Below, in pieces: positions 61,568-64,000 of a stretch of DNA of 64,000 bases. The position numbers were made by a program, and so were the translations under genes. Each line of letters starts with the position of its first letter. Within the stretch, counting starts at the first letter, position 1. The DNA is taken from assembly GCF_033807715.1 (NCBI RefSeq), contig NC_084587.1:21065017-21129016 (forward strand), in the 5' to 3' direction. Below the pieces are notes generated by a model, which searched no databases, was not told where the DNA came from, and saw nothing but the letters and a program-made list of their open reading frames with translations. The DNA is from Cololabis saira (lineage: Eukaryota; Chordata; Actinopteri; Beloniformes; Belonidae).

Positions 61568-63689
61568 TAGAAAAGTAAAACAACTAAATTAACCCTTTAT
61601 GGAGCGTTCAATAAAATACTTGCAACTTTAATATTTTGAATCTGGACGTTTATTGAAGAGTACTAAAGGAACTGTTTTTATGTTGTCATTTTTTTCTTTT
61701 TACAATTCATAGGATGTAGACTGAAGTTACCAAATATTGTAGTGTGTCTGGTAAAGGGTCAAGGAAAATTAAAATAAGCATGAGTTGAGAACTTTTTGGA
61801 ATAGTAGACCAGGTGGAAACCTTCATAGATCATCTTGAGTCCATTGGAGTGTTGCATTTGTCATGATGACAATATACCGTAATATGGAGGGTGTAAAACC
61901 TCAGAAATCAACAGTTTCTTTTATCTCTCTCTGTCATATCTTTGTGTTGATGTCTAGTGCATCTTTGAGCCATGACATTCACTGCGTGTATTGTACATAA
62001 TTATAGTTAAAATCAGACTGTTTAAGACTTTTATTCAGATGGTATTAGCGTGAAAGACAATAGTCACAAATCTTTTATGTATGTTTTCCAGGTATACCTC
62101 TGAGACGGTCGTGTATATAATTGTCTTATTTTGAGCCTTCCTAAGTACTAGAGAGGGGGCATTGGTATTATATGGAAGACAAATACTTTCTCATCTAAAA
62201 GCTGTTTTCCGACTGGACAACATTTACTCAGGGCGATCAATGTCCCATGTCCTTCTTCTCTTCTCTCATACTCAAGGGAAATATGAACTTAAATACAACC
62301 TCACCACCTTAATTTACCCTTTCACCAAGCAAAGGACAAGCTCTCTCGCAGGAGCCCGAGGGAAATAGCCTGGATCCTTGTTCCCACACATCCTTGGAGG
62401 GGCCAACAGGGTTGGGATGGCACATTAGTCGGGTGAGCTGTTAGTGAGTGTGGCTCTGTAGTTCATGGCACCATGGATACACCAAAACATAATCACACAC
62501 ACACCCATGCTGGGGCCTCTCAGAGGTGTGGATCAATTCCTCCTTTATGAGGGCTCTTGTCTGTGGAAGATAGGACTAGAAGGTCATCAGATGGGAGTCG
62601 AACAGAGGTCCTCGTCAGCGCATTGGGGCTTGGGTTAAGACATGAACGAAGGAGCTTGTGCACACAGCATGTGGTGAAATGGGAGGGCGGGGGCTGTGGG
62701 AGGTCATCGGCATCACATGTAAAAAGGAATGCACATAATGGCAAAAAGACAGTAAGGTTTATGGTGAGGGAAAGTCTGGAGCTGGAATGGTCTGATTTAG
62801 GTATACAGATATTGTATGTCCAGAGGCTGAAATGGAGGACGAGAAGAGGTAATCAATGGTCTCTCTGTCCTGGGGTTTTGTAAGGCAGTCCAAGGTCTCA
62901 CAGGATTCAGCATGAGGATGGCTCATGCTTGAGGTCAAAAGTGGCTGACAATTCTCCCACAGATTCCACTGGGAGAAATAATAACCCTCCTCAGGGCATC
63001 ACTTGAATAAAATGTGTACAAACAAGGCTTAAAATGTCAGCAACTGAATGTAAATTTGGTGTGCACAAGATCTGAGGGAGGTGATTTCTTTTTTCAAAAG
63101 CCATCCAGTGTGATAGCGGCTCATTATTACCTAATCGTACTCTACAGCTCTACAAATAGAGCCATCAGCCACACTACAAAGTCACTGTGTTCAAAGCTTT
63201 ACCGTAAACTCTCACATGTTGGAGCCTGTCTCATTTCTATGTAAGGGGGAGTGATGTTCTACTAAACACTGTGCAGGTTTGACATCCCAACTGACATTGG
63301 TAGAATCAGTGTTTCTTTAAAGCTGGGGACTTGTGACTCTTTAGTATCTATTGTCATCTCCTGCAATTCTCAGATGCTTTCCTCCCACAGTATCAAAGCT
63401 AGGCCACATTAATGCAGACAATATCCCCACTTACCTGAGGCAGCAGGCGGAGACTGTGCTTTCACAATTCTCTACGGAGTGTCATGTTTTTCCTCGGGAT
63501 GTGCCTGTCTTCCTTCCTCTGTCAGCGCTGGCACGCCAGGGCTTGTCATTTGGTTCTTGAATTTTTCATGCAGGTGCATTTGCATGATCACAATCCTGTG
63601 TCACTTCTTCCCTTGGTAAATTAAATGCTGTCTGGTACTTGAACTTCCTTTAAACTCTTCTGAGGCGGAACAGAAGTAAGGCAAGCATA
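61568..63689. other. Non-coding stretch, no gene seen
   Basis: AT-rich to about 62340, then more mixed. The 108-codon plus frame at 62557-62883 has no recognisable domain or splice context. Confidence 0.5.
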
Positions 63690-63900
63690 CTTATTGGGAA
63701 TGTCAGTGCAAAAGCCGTCCTGTTTAAAGACTCTTCACAGCTGGCCTATTAGATGCAAGAGGCCCGCAAGGGCAGCTTACATTTGCCCCTCAATTGCATT
63801 TACATTTGCTGAGTCATCCTCATGGATTTCATAAAAGGTGGTAGATCATGTTGTATGGGGACAGCTAATTTCCCCTGGTTCAGAGAAGCACATAACTTCA
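63690..63900. promoter_or_regulatory. Candidate conserved regulatory element
   Basis: A complex block with TGCTGAGTCA (63807-63816, MAF/AP-1-like) next to CAATTGCATTTACATT. The remaining 100 bases to the window edge show nothing. Confidence 0.3.
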
Positions 63901-64000
63901 TGAGCAAAACCATATTATTTTATCTGTACGCACCATTCCACAAGTTAAAAACCTGTTCCTGTCACAGCAATGGGTTCAGACACTTTCTCCAGCCCCACAA

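Overview
The window reads as vertebrate, most probably ray-finned (teleost) fish, nuclear DNA. The evidence is long uninterrupted dinucleotide and tetranucleotide repeats, low gene density, and many decayed transposons of types common in teleost genomes: Tc1-like, hAT, a TTAA-flanked element and an L2-type LINE. There is no sign of bacterial organisation. I find no intact protein-coding gene, rRNA or tRNA on either strand. Most long open frames are translated simple repeats or chance frames. The species, chromosome and neighbouring genes cannot be named from the sequence.

Layout. 1-12.3 kb: non-coding DNA holding a short hAT-type element with exact 8-bp target duplications (2674-3060), a LINE reverse-transcriptase remnant (5641-6175), two stretches that look like regulatory sequence (7.1-7.5 kb), a 253-bp GAAA tract (9242-9494) and a TTAA-flanked element (10674-11550). 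12.3-28.6 kb: several microsatellites, a 981-bp hAT copy with perfect 8-bp target duplications and a BED-finger remnant (19286-20266), itself interrupted by a palindromic MITE (19594-19738), a tight G-quadruplex motif (24829-24843) and a second hAT-like transposase fragment (about 27850-28275). 28.6-47 kb: AT-rich DNA with Tc1-like transposase remains on both strands (33.7-34.35 kb plus, 43.0-43.2 kb minus), two copies of one repeat family (37.4 and 45.7 kb), a CA/GT inverted pair (40.9-41.3 kb) and two adjacent near-perfect fold-backs (44038-44130). 47-53.2 kb: largely featureless. 53.2-54.3 kb: the only CpG-rich, promoter-like stretch, followed by a strong candidate splice acceptor. It may be the 5' end of a gene whose coding exons lie outside the window. 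54.5-64 kb: a GT repeat, old interspersed repeats and three stretches that look like conserved regulatory DNA.

No genes act together here. The window is best seen as a gene desert or very long intron, shaped by several waves of transposition, with probable cis-regulatory elements and one candidate promoter. Regulatory and promoter calls are inferences from composition and motifs. Transposon calls with target duplications or protein signatures are much firmer.
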